64,000 nucleotides of DNA from Sphingobacteriales bacterium (GCA_018262795.1 JADFDM010000004.1:185155-249154), one strand, 5' to 3'; shown: positions 36,824 through 45,911, counted from the first letter of the stretch. Numbers and translations: made by a program. The notes: generated by a model not told the origin, from the letters alone.

Positions 36824-36867
36824 TATCCTTAGTCTGTAGCCAAGCCACTGCCAAGCGACTAAGGATA
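36824..36867. repeat. REP-like hairpin 3 (variable stem, conserved loop)
   Basis: A perfect 11-bp stem TATCCTTAGTC (36824-36834) / GACTAAGGATA (36857-36867) encloses a 22-nt loop that starts TGTAGCC and ends GCCAAGC. The loop and the closing GTC/GAC match hairpin 1 at 20905-20943, while the rest of the stem differs in sequence but is perfectly paired. Confidence 0.75.
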
Positions 36868-36908
36868 TTTTCGAACAATACATTTAGAACAGAGTTACTT
36901 CCATCTCT

Positions 36909-39062
36909 TTATTCAGAAGCATACATTTTTTGGTAACGCGCAAGTGCCCAAATCGGGAAAACATTTCTATAAGCAGTATAGGTAATTCCGCAACTATGGT
37001 TAAATACCCCGCTAATTCCTTGTTGAGGGAAATCGCCATTTCTCATTTGCTTCTTCAAGAGGTAGTCAGTCCCGCGTTTAACAACATCTTTGCCGGGATA
37101 GTTAGCTTCCATAAGTGTAAGCAAGGCCCATGAGGTGTTGACAATCTGCGACTCTTCGTGAAAAATATATTCCTTTTGTAAGCAACTTTTAAAACTCTCC
37201 CCCCATCCTCCATCTTTGTTCTGCTTAGACACTAAAAACTCACAAGCTGCTTTTATTTCAGGAGAAGGAATTTCTCCCGGACGATAAGGACGAAAGCCTG
37301 CGGCCAACAAACCCTCTACTCCAAACCATGTTCCGTATGTGAAACAAATAGCCCATGATCCATACCACGATCCATCTGCTCTTTGCTGTTTTCTGATAAA
37401 GTTTACTCCTTTGGTGATAGATCGGCCAATTTCCCGTTGGCGGTAATCTGGAAATTGAGTTCTATACTTAGCCAATGCCTGCACACAGGCCGAACTGCAC
37501 TCGGTGTAGCTATAATCAATCATGATGTTGCCGAATATTTCGGAAGGATTCAGAAGCTCTAACCATTTAGGGCCTCGCGTTTTTTCATAACTCGCCCATC
37601 CTCCATCGTTGTTCTGAAACGACAGCAGCAAGTCAACGGCCTTTTTTAAACGATGGTCTCCGATACGTTTTTGGGGATCCTCTAACATTACTTTCATTGC
37701 TTCGGCAGTACAGTCGGTGATAGGCCATCCGTGCTCTAAGGTGGAAAAAGGCCAACCGCCCACGGAGTCGTGCCGATGATATTTTTTGTGCTCTTTGACT
37801 TCTGTTTGTACTTGTGATTTTTCAATAAAATCTAATGCCCGCTCTGTGAAATCGGTAAATTCTTTCTGCCTGCCGCTTTCCCTTACTGCCTGCACGGCAA
37901 ATACTGTATCCCAAAGTTGGGAGCCATTATAACCGTTCATTTTCATGCCGTCTTCGGCTAACCACAAATAATCGAACCAACGGCCAAAGTGTTTTTTTAA
38001 CCGGTCTGAATTTTTCCCATAGGCATGGTAAATACAAATAGAATTAAGTACTTGGTTCACCGGCCCTAAGTTGATAAAGTTAGTCTGCTCATCTTCTGCA
38101 TTAATGCCATCAAGAATGTAGTTTAAAGCTTTCTCCCTCCACTTTGCTAAAGAAAGTTTTTCGTAAGTATTGGTACATAAATTCAAAATTCGCAGAAGCG
38201 GAGTAGGCGTAGTGTACTGATCCGTTGCCGCACAACTATTTCTAGATTCTTCCCAATTTATTTTTTCATAAGGGATAGTAAATAGCTCATTCCGAAGTTC
38301 TTGAATCAACCCATTTTCCTTCATCGTAACTCTATGGCCATAGCAGTAGGCCATCGGCAAATAAACCATCCGCGTGTGGCACCAGTAGCGAGAGGGGTGA
38401 AACGGGAGCCATTTGGGGAGCAACCACATTTCAGGAAAAAGAGAATTACATCCTTCCCAGCTATATACGCCCAATATTGAAAGATAAAATTTTCCCCACG
38501 ATGGAATTGCTGTGGCTCCTCCATGTTTTAGAATCCACTGCCTTGCTTTTTGAAGTTCAGGAGAGGTGGCACCATGCCCAAGCAGGCGAAGTGCGACATA
38601 TTGTAATACGGTTCCAAACATGGTGGATACCCCTTCAATGTGTAATCCCCATCCGCCATCTTTCCGTTGATGATTTAAAAAATACTCCGCAATGAGGTGT
38701 TGATGCGCATCAGGTAATGGGCTTTCTGTTACATACGAGGCAATCACCAAGCCGGGCAACAAAAACATAGGCCCCCCATAATCTCCCGGCAAATGACCGT
38801 CTTCTGCTTGCAGTTGAGCATAGTAATGAATGGCATTATATACTGCTTCACTCACCGTTTGGGCGGAATCCATTTCACGCTCATCAGCAACTTTAGTGCT
38901 TCGGTATATGCCATCACTTGAGTTTTTATTCCGGCTTTCTTCGTCCCTAAATGTTTTGATCATTTCGTTCAGGTCAGCCTTACTCTCCTTGTTACACTCC
39001 CATACTTGCCTTCCATGTTTTGAAAGCAAGAACCAGCCTGTCGTTAATAGATTATTTGTCAT
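36909..39062 (-). CDS. oxidosqualene cyclase (cycloartenol/lanosterol synthase type)
   Basis: This 717-residue triterpene cyclase should fold (3S)-2,3-oxidosqualene into a tetracyclic sterol. It has the eukaryotic acid motif DCTAE (Asp450) instead of the DxDD of squalene-hopene cyclases, several QW repeats (QxxDGGWG, QNNDGGW, QRADGSWYGSW, QMRNGDFPQ), and long blocks matching plant and animal sterol cyclases (RYWCHTRMVYLPMAYCYG, WLELLNPSEIFGNIMIDYSY, TYGTWFGVEGLLA). Tyr378 in GYNG, His444 and Ile448 in HGWPITDCTAE occupy the positions of Arabidopsis CAS1 Tyr410/His477/Ile481, which favour cycloartenol over lanosterol. The gene is divergent from squalene synthase, separated by about 196 bp to the ATG at 39259. 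The protein is probably membrane-associated. Confidence 0.96.
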   Translation of the reverse strand: MTNNLLTTGWFLLSKHGRQVWECNKESKADLNEMIKTFRDEESRNKNSSDGIYRSTKVADEREMDSAQTVSEAVYNAIHYYAQLQAEDGHLPGDYGGPMFLLPGLVIASYVTESPLPDAHQHLIAEYFLNHQRKDGGWGLHIEGVSTMFGTVLQYVALRLLGHGATSPELQKARQWILKHGGATAIPSWGKFYLSILGVYSWEGCNSLFPEMWLLPKWLPFHPSRYWCHTRMVYLPMAYCYGHRVTMKENGLIQELRNELFTIPYEKINWEESRNSCAATDQYTTPTPLLRILNLCTNTYEKLSLAKWREKALNYILDGINAEDEQTNFINLGPVNQVLNSICIYHAYGKNSDRLKKHFGRWFDYLWLAEDGMKMNGYNGSQLWDTVFAVQAVRESGRQKEFTDFTERALDFIEKSQVQTEVKEHKKYHRHDSVGGWPFSTLEHGWPITDCTAEAMKVMLEDPQKRIGDHRLKKAVDLLLSFQNNDGGWASYEKTRGPKWLELLNPSEIFGNIMIDYSYTECSSACVQALAKYRTQFPDYRQREIGRSITKGVNFIRKQQRADGSWYGSWAICFTYGTWFGVEGLLAAGFRPYRPGEIPSPEIKAACEFLVSKQNKDGGWGESFKSCLQKEYIFHEESQIVNTSWALLTLMEANYPGKDVVKRGTDYLLKKQMRNGDFPQQGISGVFNHSCGITYTAYRNVFPIWALARYQKMYASE

Positions 39063-39125
39063 AATGTAGTAATTGTAAAAGTATAATACTTACCATTTTC
39101 TAAGTGGTATTAAGAATTAACAAGA

Positions 39126-39149
39126 TGATGATTGTGAGTATAATCATCA
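39126..39149. promoter_or_regulatory. palindrome in the divergent sterol-gene promoter region
   Basis: TGATGATT and AATCATCA form perfect 8-bp arms around an 8-bp spacer, near the middle of the intergenic region between the cyclase and squalene synthase genes. It could be an operator serving both directions; no matching regulator gene is nearby. Confidence 0.45.
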
Positions 39150-39200
39150 GACAATCAATGTAATAAACAATATTTTCAAATTATCAACAGCATTTTGTGA

Positions 39201-39235
39201 AAAATTCGCTTTCGTAAAAGCAGAAAATTCGCTTT
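39201..39235 (+). promoter_or_regulatory. two 12-bp direct repeats upstream of squalene synthase
   Basis: AAAATTCGCTTT occurs at 39201-39212 and again at 39224-39235, 23 bp apart (about two helical turns), ending 23 bp before the ATG at 39259. The spacing suits a protein-binding site, but no function is shown. Confidence 0.45.
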
Positions 39236-39258
39236 ACTTGCAACGAAAATTACGCAAG

Positions 39259-40467
39259 ATGATGTTAGATATCATATCCACCGCAATTAAGCCATCAGAA
39301 CTAAGTTCTGTTTTAAAGTTAAAGCTATCGCTTTCACTATGTCGTAAAAGAGCTTACAAATCTTCCTTAAACTCTCTTGCAGAAGATCTTAGTGACCGAG
39401 AATTTTGTTTGGCGGCTTTAACTAAAGTATCTCGATCTTTTGCGGTGGTTATTCAGCAACTGCCCAATGAATTACAGGATGCTGTTTGCGTGTTTTACTT
39501 GATTCTGCGCGGACTTGACAGCGTGGAGGATGACATGAACCTTTCTATAGAGAAAAAACTGAACCTACTTCGCAATTTTCACAGTAAGTCAATGGAACCG
39601 GGTTGGAGCCTGACCGAAATTGGGGATTCGGTAGAATACCGACAATTGCTGGCTAATTTTCAAAAGGTAGTAGCGGCATATTTGCGTTTGAAACCATCGT
39701 ATCGCAACATCATCAAGAACATCACTTATCAAATGGGGCAAGGAATGGCAGACTTTGCCGAAAAGAAAATACAGACTACTGCCGACTATAACCTTTACTG
39801 CCATTATGTAGCAGGATTAGTGGGTATTGGATTATCTCAAATTTTTTCTGCATCGGGATATGAGTCTTCTTTTTTGGAGCAGCAGAAAATAATCGCCAAC
39901 TCCATGGGGTTATTTTTACAAAAGACGAATATTATTCGCGATTACTTCGAGGACATCGAGTTGGAAAGGACTTTTTGGCCACCACAGATTTGGGCAAAAT
40001 ATGCAGAAAAATTAGAAACACATAAACTGTATCCTGAATCCCCTGAGTCTATTGCTTGTCTCAATCACATGATAGCAGATGCGTTGCAACATGTGCCCGA
40101 TTGTGTCGCTTATTTGAAGATGATTCAGCACCCCAAAATATTTCGTTTCTGTGCTATTCCGCAAGTAATGGCGATGGCTACGCTAAATAAAATTTACAAT
40201 AATCCGGATGTGTTTAGAACGAAGGTGAAAATCAGAACTGGTTTAGCCGCTCGTCTGATGGTAGAAACGAACTCAATGGAACGCTTTAATTCTTTTATGG
40301 AAAAGTTTACTTACAAACTGATAAGTAAACTTTCTGCGGAAGATCCAAATTATCTGATAACTAAGAAGCGACTCCACAGAATTATTGAAGCGATTGATGC
40401 CACTCGAGTAAGTCACAGTATAGCGCCAGATGGCAATGATAATATTGAAGAACGAGTCCTCTTTTGA
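39259..40467 (+). CDS. eukaryote-type squalene synthase (farnesyl-diphosphate farnesyltransferase)
   Basis: The ATG at 39259 is preferred to an upstream TTG, giving about 402 residues. The enzyme condenses two farnesyl diphosphates to presqualene diphosphate and reduces this to squalene. The two Mg-binding motifs are DSVED (about 87-91, in FYLILRGLDSVEDDM) and DYFED (about 228-232, in LQKTNIIRDYFED). YCHYVAGLVGIGLSQ, SMGLFLQKTN and CAIPQVMAMATLNKIYNN match animal and plant squalene synthases far better than the HpnCD enzymes of hopanoid producers. The C-terminal membrane anchor of eukaryotic enzymes is absent. The squalene epoxidase gene starts 5 bp after the stop. Confidence 0.95.
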   Translation: MMLDIISTAIKPSELSSVLKLKLSLSLCRKRAYKSSLNSLAEDLSDREFCLAALTKVSRSFAVVIQQLPNELQDAVCVFYLILRGLDSVEDDMNLSIEKKLNLLRNFHSKSMEPGWSLTEIGDSVEYRQLLANFQKVVAAYLRLKPSYRNIIKNITYQMGQGMADFAEKKIQTTADYNLYCHYVAGLVGIGLSQIFSASGYESSFLEQQKIIANSMGLFLQKTNIIRDYFEDIELERTFWPPQIWAKYAEKLETHKLYPESPESIACLNHMIADALQHVPDCVAYLKMIQHPKIFRFCAIPQVMAMATLNKIYNNPDVFRTKVKIRTGLAARLMVETNSMERFNSFMEKFTYKLISKLSAEDPNYLITKKRLHRIIEAIDATRVSHSIAPDGNDNIEERVLF

Positions 40468-40472
40468 TAAGA

Positions 40473-41843
40473 ATGAAACCGATTTACGATATCTGTATAG
40501 TTGGAGGAGGGGTAACGGGAGCGTGCTTAGCGAGCTATTTAGGCAAAAGTGCGCTCAAAGTAGCAGTGATAGAAAGAAACCTAAACGAAAAGGATCGAAT
40601 TGTAGGCGAGCTATTGCAGCCGGGAGGAGTGGAGATGCTGGAAAAAATGGGCTTAGAACATTTGCTCGATGGGTTTGATGCGCAATCAGTGGATGGGTAC
40701 GCACTTTTTATGAAGGGAGAAAGTTTTGAGATTGGCTACCCTGAAAAGGATGGGAAGAGATATGCCGGAAGAGGTTTTCGGAATGGGAAGTTTGTACAGA
40801 AGCTGCGAGCTTATATGCAGGCTCAAAAAAATGTAACTGTCATTGAAGGAACCGTTAACGAACTATTGGAAACAGACAAGCGAATTGTTGGAGTCAGTTA
40901 CACAACACCAAGGGCTGTGGAGGCAAAGGAGATAACCGCTACCCTAACGATTGTTTGCGATGGGATTTTTTCTACTTTCCGAAATACGCTATCGGTTCCA
41001 AACAAAAGTGTGACTGGGTTTTTCTTAGGGCTGATTTTGAAAGATTGCCAGCTTCCCTATCCCAATCATGGGCATGTAATTATTGCTGAATCTTCTCCCA
41101 TTTTAATGTACCCGGTCTCTTCCACCGAAACTCGTATATTAGTTGACTTCCGGGGAATCAAAGTTCCGCCCAAACGAGAAGAGTTGCAAAATTATCTGAC
41201 CTCTTCGATCGCCCCTCAATTGCCATCTTCCGTTCAAAGTTCCTTTCTAAAATCAGTAGAGGAAGGCAAGTTTAAATTAATGCCAAACCACCGAATGGCG
41301 GCTAATCCAAACCTAAAGCAAGGAGCGGTGTTAATAGGAGATTCGCTGAACATGCGACACCCTTTAACAGGTGGTGGGATGACGGTAGCTTTTAGTGATG
41401 TTTATCTTTTGGGAAGTCTTTTGATGAAAATGAAGAATCCAAAGAGGGGCACACAGTGGGAAAGAGTTGTTCGGCAATTTTATGAATCCAGAAATCAACA
41501 AACGGCCACCATCAATATTTTGGCAGATGCTCTGTATGGAGTAATGGGCAACAAAGAGTTGAAAGAAGCATGCTTTAATTACTTGAAGCGAAGCGGCTCG
41601 TATTCTCAAGAACCGATAACAATTCTTTCGGCCATATCGCGCGATTCGAATCTGCTTATCAAGCATTTTTTTGCGGTAGCACTATTCGGAATAAAGGGAA
41701 TTCTTATGCCTATTCCGACTGTTACCAAAGCTAAAAGATCTTTGTCTTTACTCTCAAATTCGGTTCGCATCATTTATCCTTTACTAAGAAATGAGAAGAT
41801 GCTTCGTTTGCAAAATTTGCGGCAATTCATCGTAAAATATTAA
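40473..41843 (+). CDS. squalene monooxygenase (squalene epoxidase)
   Basis: The ATG at 40473 gives a 456-residue FAD enzyme that uses O2 and a reductase to make 2,3-oxidosqualene. The N-terminal Rossmann motif IVGGGVTGACLA starts near residue 9. The epoxidase motif VGELLQPGG (44-52), the DG motif in CDGIFSTFR, SSTETRILVDFRG, and the GD motif GDSLNMRHPLTGGGM (289-303) follow the eukaryotic enzyme closely. The C-terminal part has hydrophobic helices (LLIKHFFAVALFGIKGI) for membrane association, as in human SQLE. It forms an operon with squalene synthase and, with the divergent cyclase, completes an oxygen-dependent sterol route. Confidence 0.95.
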   Translation: MKPIYDICIVGGGVTGACLASYLGKSALKVAVIERNLNEKDRIVGELLQPGGVEMLEKMGLEHLLDGFDAQSVDGYALFMKGESFEIGYPEKDGKRYAGRGFRNGKFVQKLRAYMQAQKNVTVIEGTVNELLETDKRIVGVSYTTPRAVEAKEITATLTIVCDGIFSTFRNTLSVPNKSVTGFFLGLILKDCQLPYPNHGHVIIAESSPILMYPVSSTETRILVDFRGIKVPPKREELQNYLTSSIAPQLPSSVQSSFLKSVEEGKFKLMPNHRMAANPNLKQGAVLIGDSLNMRHPLTGGGMTVAFSDVYLLGSLLMKMKNPKRGTQWERVVRQFYESRNQQTATINILADALYGVMGNKELKEACFNYLKRSGSYSQEPITILSAISRDSNLLIKHFFAVALFGIKGILMPIPTVTKAKRSLSLLSNSVRIIYPLLRNEKMLRLQNLRQFIVKY

Positions 41844-42181
41844 ACCCCGAAATAGAAAGACTTCAGCAGTGGTAAAAACGCGAGAGGACTTGCGAAGGCG
41901 CGTAGCCAATATGGTTGACTGAAGAACATTGTAGCAGATTAGGGAGAGTGTTTACCTATTCTGAACAAATTCTATTTTAGTTTTTGACTAAGTTAGTTGG
42001 TCAACTTGCAATAAATTACTGGACATCAATTGCCGTTCTCTTCGTGAAAAGTCGGCAGTCATCTCAGATGGGCACATTTTTGAAACGAAAGAAGCCGTTG
42101 CAGAGAGAATGCTTTGGCCAATGCTTAAGAAACCTTGCTTTGTTTCTATGTATTGCTAGGTTTCGTTCAGATTAAAATATG
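41844..42181. other. intergenic stretch without a supported gene
   Basis: Apart from the tRNA-Leu that begins at 42182 I see nothing definite. The 63-codon frame at 41984-42175 has no protein-like composition. Confidence 0.5.
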
Positions 42182-42263
42182 TACCGAAGGTGGGAATCGA
42201 ACCCACACGCCCGAGGGCACACGATTTTGAGTCGTGCGCGTCTACCAATTCCGCCACTTCGGC
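42182..42263 (-). tRNA. tRNA-Leu (CAA)
   Basis: On the minus strand an 82-nt cloverleaf with acceptor GCCGAAG/CTTCGGT, discriminator A, anticodon loop CTCAAAA (anticodon CAA), a class II long variable arm (TGCCCTCGGGCGT) and T loop TTCGATT. CCA is not encoded. Confidence 0.96.
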
Positions 42264-42480
42264 AATTTCGCATAAGAACGATGATTTCCGTTTCCCCTAT
42301 TCAAATTTCAGAAAGCTGAATGTATTGGGTTATCGGGCGACAAAAATAAATTAAAAAACAAGCCACACAACTTCCTTGTAAAATGATTCAAAAGTACACT
42401 CGCACATGTTATGTGAATAAGTACACGTTATAGAATAAAGCCTCATCAGCCGCTTATTTAGAATTTAGAAGCAGATTTAC

Positions 42481-44988
42481 ATGGCAATGGAAGAAACTAA
42501 AACCGGTTCGCGCAAAAAGAAAGATTCAGAGGGAGAGTTGCCTTTAGAAAAAACCAAAAAGACCGAGAAAACAAAACGAAACACCAAACAGTCGCAGTTA
42601 ACCGATGCCCCCACTCCTAAATGGTGGAACGATGGTCGGCTTTCTAAAATCAGCGGCTTATTACTTATTCTGTTTTCGTTTGTCATGGCTGTTGCTTTTA
42701 CCTCCTATCTGTTTACGCTGGCCGATGATCAAAGTGAAGTGATCTCTTCCGGCCTTTCCACCCTTACCGATAACGATCTTCAGGTAAAGAATGCGCTGGG
42801 CCGCTTGGGGGCATGGTCGGCTAATTTCTTTATCAATAATTTATTTGGTCTCGCTTCCTACCTTTTAGTTTTAAGCAGTTTTGTAATCGGGTTTAATCTA
42901 TTAGTTCAAAAGAAAGTATTCAGAGCCTTCACCCTTTCGTTTTATTCTTTCATTGGCATTATCTGGCTTTCCTCCCTTTTGGCGTTTCTGAATGCACTCA
43001 TATTGCCTCAATCTGTATTGGCATGGGGTGGTGCATTTGGCGATTATCTGACAGGTGGGGATGGCTACCTCACCGGCTTGCTTAGTCAGTTGGGGGTAGG
43101 TACCTTGCTCATCGTTTCATCACTCGTTATTGCCATTCTGGTTTACAATATCAGTTTTGGTTTTTTACTCCATCCCGGCAATATTTTCAAAAAATCGAAA
43201 GCGTCAAAAGAAACCGATTTTGCAGATGGTGAGGTGGTGCCTGCTTATAAAGATACAGACGAGAATATTTTCGCAAAAGACAATATTGGAGAGGTAGCTT
43301 CGGTAGAGGATGAAATGATGGCGGAAGAGGAGTTAGAGATGAGGGCGATAGATTTGAACACCGGAAAGGAATTGAAGAAAAATAAAGCGCAAGAAGGAAA
43401 GGATAATTTAGAACTTGAAGTGGAAGAAGTGGTAGAGGAAGTGGTGGCCAATGAAAACATCGGCTCATTAACCACCGAGTTTGATCCTACTCTTGATCTT
43501 TCCAATTATGCGTATCCAACGCTCGACTTATTAGAAGAATACGGTAGCGATAAGGTGAAAATTAATGCGGAAGAGTTGGAGCGGAACAAGAACCAGATTA
43601 TCACTACCCTCAATAATTACCAGATCGAAATTTCAAAAATAAAAGCGACCATTGGCCCCACGGTTACTTTATATGAAATTGTACCCGCTCCGGGGGTGCG
43701 CATCTCCAAAATAAAAAATCTGGAAGATGATATTGCCTTGAGCTTGGCCGCTTTGGGTATTCGTATCATAGCTCCGATTCCCGGCAAAGGAACGATTGGT
43801 ATTGAAGTGCCCAATGCACAAAAGGAAGTAGTCGCTATGCGCTCCTTATTAGCTTCTGATAAATTCCAGAACTCCACGGCTGATCTTCCAATTTGTTTGG
43901 GCAAATCTATCAGCAACGAAATATATGTGGCCGATTTAGCGAAAATGCCACACCTATTGATGGCGGGGGCTACCGGGCAAGGAAAGTCGGTAGGTATTAA
44001 TTCGATTTTGGTTTCGCTATTGTATAAGAAGCACCCTTCACAACTGAAGTTTATTCTCGTAGATCCCAAAAAAGTGGAGTTGAGTTTATATGAAACGTTG
44101 GAAAAACATTTCTTGGCAAAGTTGCCGGGAGAGGAAGATGCCATTATCACGGATACAAAAAAAGTGGTAACCACCCTGAATGCGCTATGTATTGAAATGG
44201 ACGAGCGCTACGATTTATTGAAAAGAGCCTCGTGTCGAAATCTCAAGGAATACAATCATAAGTTCGTTAACCGACAGTTGAATCCGCAGAATGGGCACAA
44301 GTTTTTGCCTTATATCGTTTTGGTGATTGATGAATTTGCCGACTTAATCATGACAGCCGGAAAGGAAGTGGAAATGCCTATTGCTCGCTTGGCTCAGTTA
44401 GCCCGTGCCATAGGCATCCATCTTATTTTAGCAACACAGCGACCTTCTGTGAACATTATCACAGGAACAATCAAAGCAAATTTCCCTGCGAGAATTGCAT
44501 TTAAAACTACTTCCAAGATTGATTCGAGAACCATCTTAGATCAGGGGGGCTCAGAACAGTTGATTGGCCGGGGTGATATGCTACTTTCAGTGGGCAGTGA
44601 TATGATACGCTTACAATGCGGTTTTGTTGATACTCCTGAAGTTGAGCGAGTGCGCGATTTTATCAGTAACCAACAAGGATATGCAACAGCCTTTGAGTTG
44701 CCTGAATATATTGACCCCAACTCAAAGGAAAGTGGAGACGAGTTCTTTTCGGATGGCTCCCGGGATGACCTTTTTGAAGATGCCGCTCGTGTAATTGTGC
44801 AAAATCAAATAGGATCTACCTCGCTCATTCAGCGCAGGCTAAAGTTGGGGTATAACCGAGCCGGGCGATTAATGGATCAGTTACAAGAAGCAGGGATCGT
44901 AGGCGAGAATATAGGAACTAAGTCTAGGGAAGTTAAATTTAAGACAGAATCAGAGTTGGAACAATATTTGAACTCCTTGCGCGAATAG
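42481..44988 (+). CDS. ftsK: DNA translocase FtsK/SpoIIIE
   Basis: This 835-residue septal DNA pump clears chromosome ends during division. The N-terminus has a Lys-rich cytoplasmic tail, then four or five transmembrane helices up to about residue 240. A short acidic linker (about 240-335) leads to the motor: an alpha domain (KINAEELERNKNQIITTLNNY) and the RecA-like beta domain with Walker A GATGQGKS at 496-503 and Walker B VLVIDEFADLIM. The gamma winged helix (SLIQRRLKLGYNRAGRLMDQL) that reads KOPS closes the protein. The LolA-like gene follows after 11 bp. Confidence 0.96.
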   Translation: MAMEETKTGSRKKKDSEGELPLEKTKKTEKTKRNTKQSQLTDAPTPKWWNDGRLSKISGLLLILFSFVMAVAFTSYLFTLADDQSEVISSGLSTLTDNDLQVKNALGRLGAWSANFFINNLFGLASYLLVLSSFVIGFNLLVQKKVFRAFTLSFYSFIGIIWLSSLLAFLNALILPQSVLAWGGAFGDYLTGGDGYLTGLLSQLGVGTLLIVSSLVIAILVYNISFGFLLHPGNIFKKSKASKETDFADGEVVPAYKDTDENIFAKDNIGEVASVEDEMMAEEELEMRAIDLNTGKELKKNKAQEGKDNLELEVEEVVEEVVANENIGSLTTEFDPTLDLSNYAYPTLDLLEEYGSDKVKINAEELERNKNQIITTLNNYQIEISKIKATIGPTVTLYEIVPAPGVRISKIKNLEDDIALSLAALGIRIIAPIPGKGTIGIEVPNAQKEVVAMRSLLASDKFQNSTADLPICLGKSISNEIYVADLAKMPHLLMAGATGQGKSVGINSILVSLLYKKHPSQLKFILVDPKKVELSLYETLEKHFLAKLPGEEDAIITDTKKVVTTLNALCIEMDERYDLLKRASCRNLKEYNHKFVNRQLNPQNGHKFLPYIVLVIDEFADLIMTAGKEVEMPIARLAQLARAIGIHLILATQRPSVNIITGTIKANFPARIAFKTTSKIDSRTILDQGGSEQLIGRGDMLLSVGSDMIRLQCGFVDTPEVERVRDFISNQQGYATAFELPEYIDPNSKESGDEFFSDGSRDDLFEDAARVIVQNQIGSTSLIQRRLKLGYNRAGRLMDQLQEAGIVGENIGTKSREVKFKTESELEQYLNSLRE

Positions 44989-44999
44989 AACTTTAAGCA

Positions 45000-45680
45000 A
45001 TGATATACAAACTCGGATTTTTAGCCGTCCTCTACGTTTCCCTATCCTCATTTCAGCAAAACGCTAACAACTCGGTGAACGACCCGGAAGCTACGGCTCT
45101 TTTACAAAAGGTGAGTGAAAAATACAAATCGTATCGCAACATATCAGCCGGATTTAAGCTACTCGTTCAGCGCCCTAAAGTTAACCCGACTGACAATGAA
45201 CGAAAGTTAACAGATACGCTGATTGGGCAAGTTTTATTGGAAGACCCTAAGTTCAACATCGCTATCAATAAGCAGCACATAATTTGCGATGGGAAAAATA
45301 TATGGACCTACATCCCTGCCGATAAAGAGGTGCAGGTAAACTATTTTGAAGAAAGCGATGACATCTTTTCTCCCTCAAAAATATTCTCTCTGTATAAAGA
45401 AGGATATAGTTATCAGATAAAGGAAAAAGTGATAGAGGGCGGTAAGAAAATTACCGTTATTGAAATGAGTCCAATGAATAAGAAGGTATCGTATTTCAAG
45501 ATTGATATTCATATTGATGCGGCCACTCTTCAGATTACCTCCTCAAAAATATACGAAAAAAATGGCGTTCATTACGTCTATTTATTGAATAATCAAACCC
45601 CTAATACAAAGACCGATGCGGATAGTTTTACGTTTGATACCTCTAAACATCCGGGAACTAAGGTGGTAGATCTTCGCTAA
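45000..45680 (+). CDS. LolA-like outer-membrane lipoprotein carrier
   Basis: This 226-residue exported protein has a signal peptide (1-21) and a LolA/LolB-like half-barrel: LLQKVSEKYKSYRNISAGFKLL at the start, a QVLLEDPKFNIAI strand, DGKNIWTYIPADKEVQV, and a C-terminal IDAATLQITSSKIYEKNG. It should shuttle lipoproteins across the periplasm. It is co-directional with ftsK and probably in the same transcript; ftsK-lolA neighbours are frequent in bacteria. Confidence 0.85.
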   Translation: MIYKLGFLAVLYVSLSSFQQNANNSVNDPEATALLQKVSEKYKSYRNISAGFKLLVQRPKVNPTDNERKLTDTLIGQVLLEDPKFNIAINKQHIICDGKNIWTYIPADKEVQVNYFEESDDIFSPSKIFSLYKEGYSYQIKEKVIEGGKKITVIEMSPMNKKVSYFKIDIHIDAATLQITSSKIYEKNGVHYVYLLNNQTPNTKTDADSFTFDTSKHPGTKVVDLR

Positions 45681-45911
45681 TGTTTCATCTTATTGAATCT
45701 ATAACACGAGGCGTTAAAATTCGAAAGTCTTATAAGTATATAAGTGAAATTGTTTTTACTTTCGATTATCGTGTTTGACGATTGCGTCCTGTAAGTTTAT
45801 CCAGTAAGAAGCTTTGAGTCTAACTCGCTTCCATTGTTTATACGGGTACTGTTCGGGGGGGCAGTAAGTAATCAGAAAATACGATTGTTCTGAGTAACAT
45901 CAGAATACCTT

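Noticed and set aside
36815-36883. N-terminal 23 codons of the small gene at 36530
   Set aside because: They are encoded by the REP-like hairpin; the internal ATG at 36814 is a better start.
36909-39062. Squalene-hopene cyclase
   Set aside because: The catalytic motif is DCTAE, not DxDD, and the similarity is to sterol cyclases; a squalene epoxidase gene is alongside.
40430-40678. 82-codon frame overlapping squalene synthase and epoxidase
   Set aside because: It is out of frame with two well-supported genes and has no protein-like pattern.
41984-42175. 63-codon frame before tRNA-Leu
   Set aside because: Short, no recognisable motif, irregular composition.
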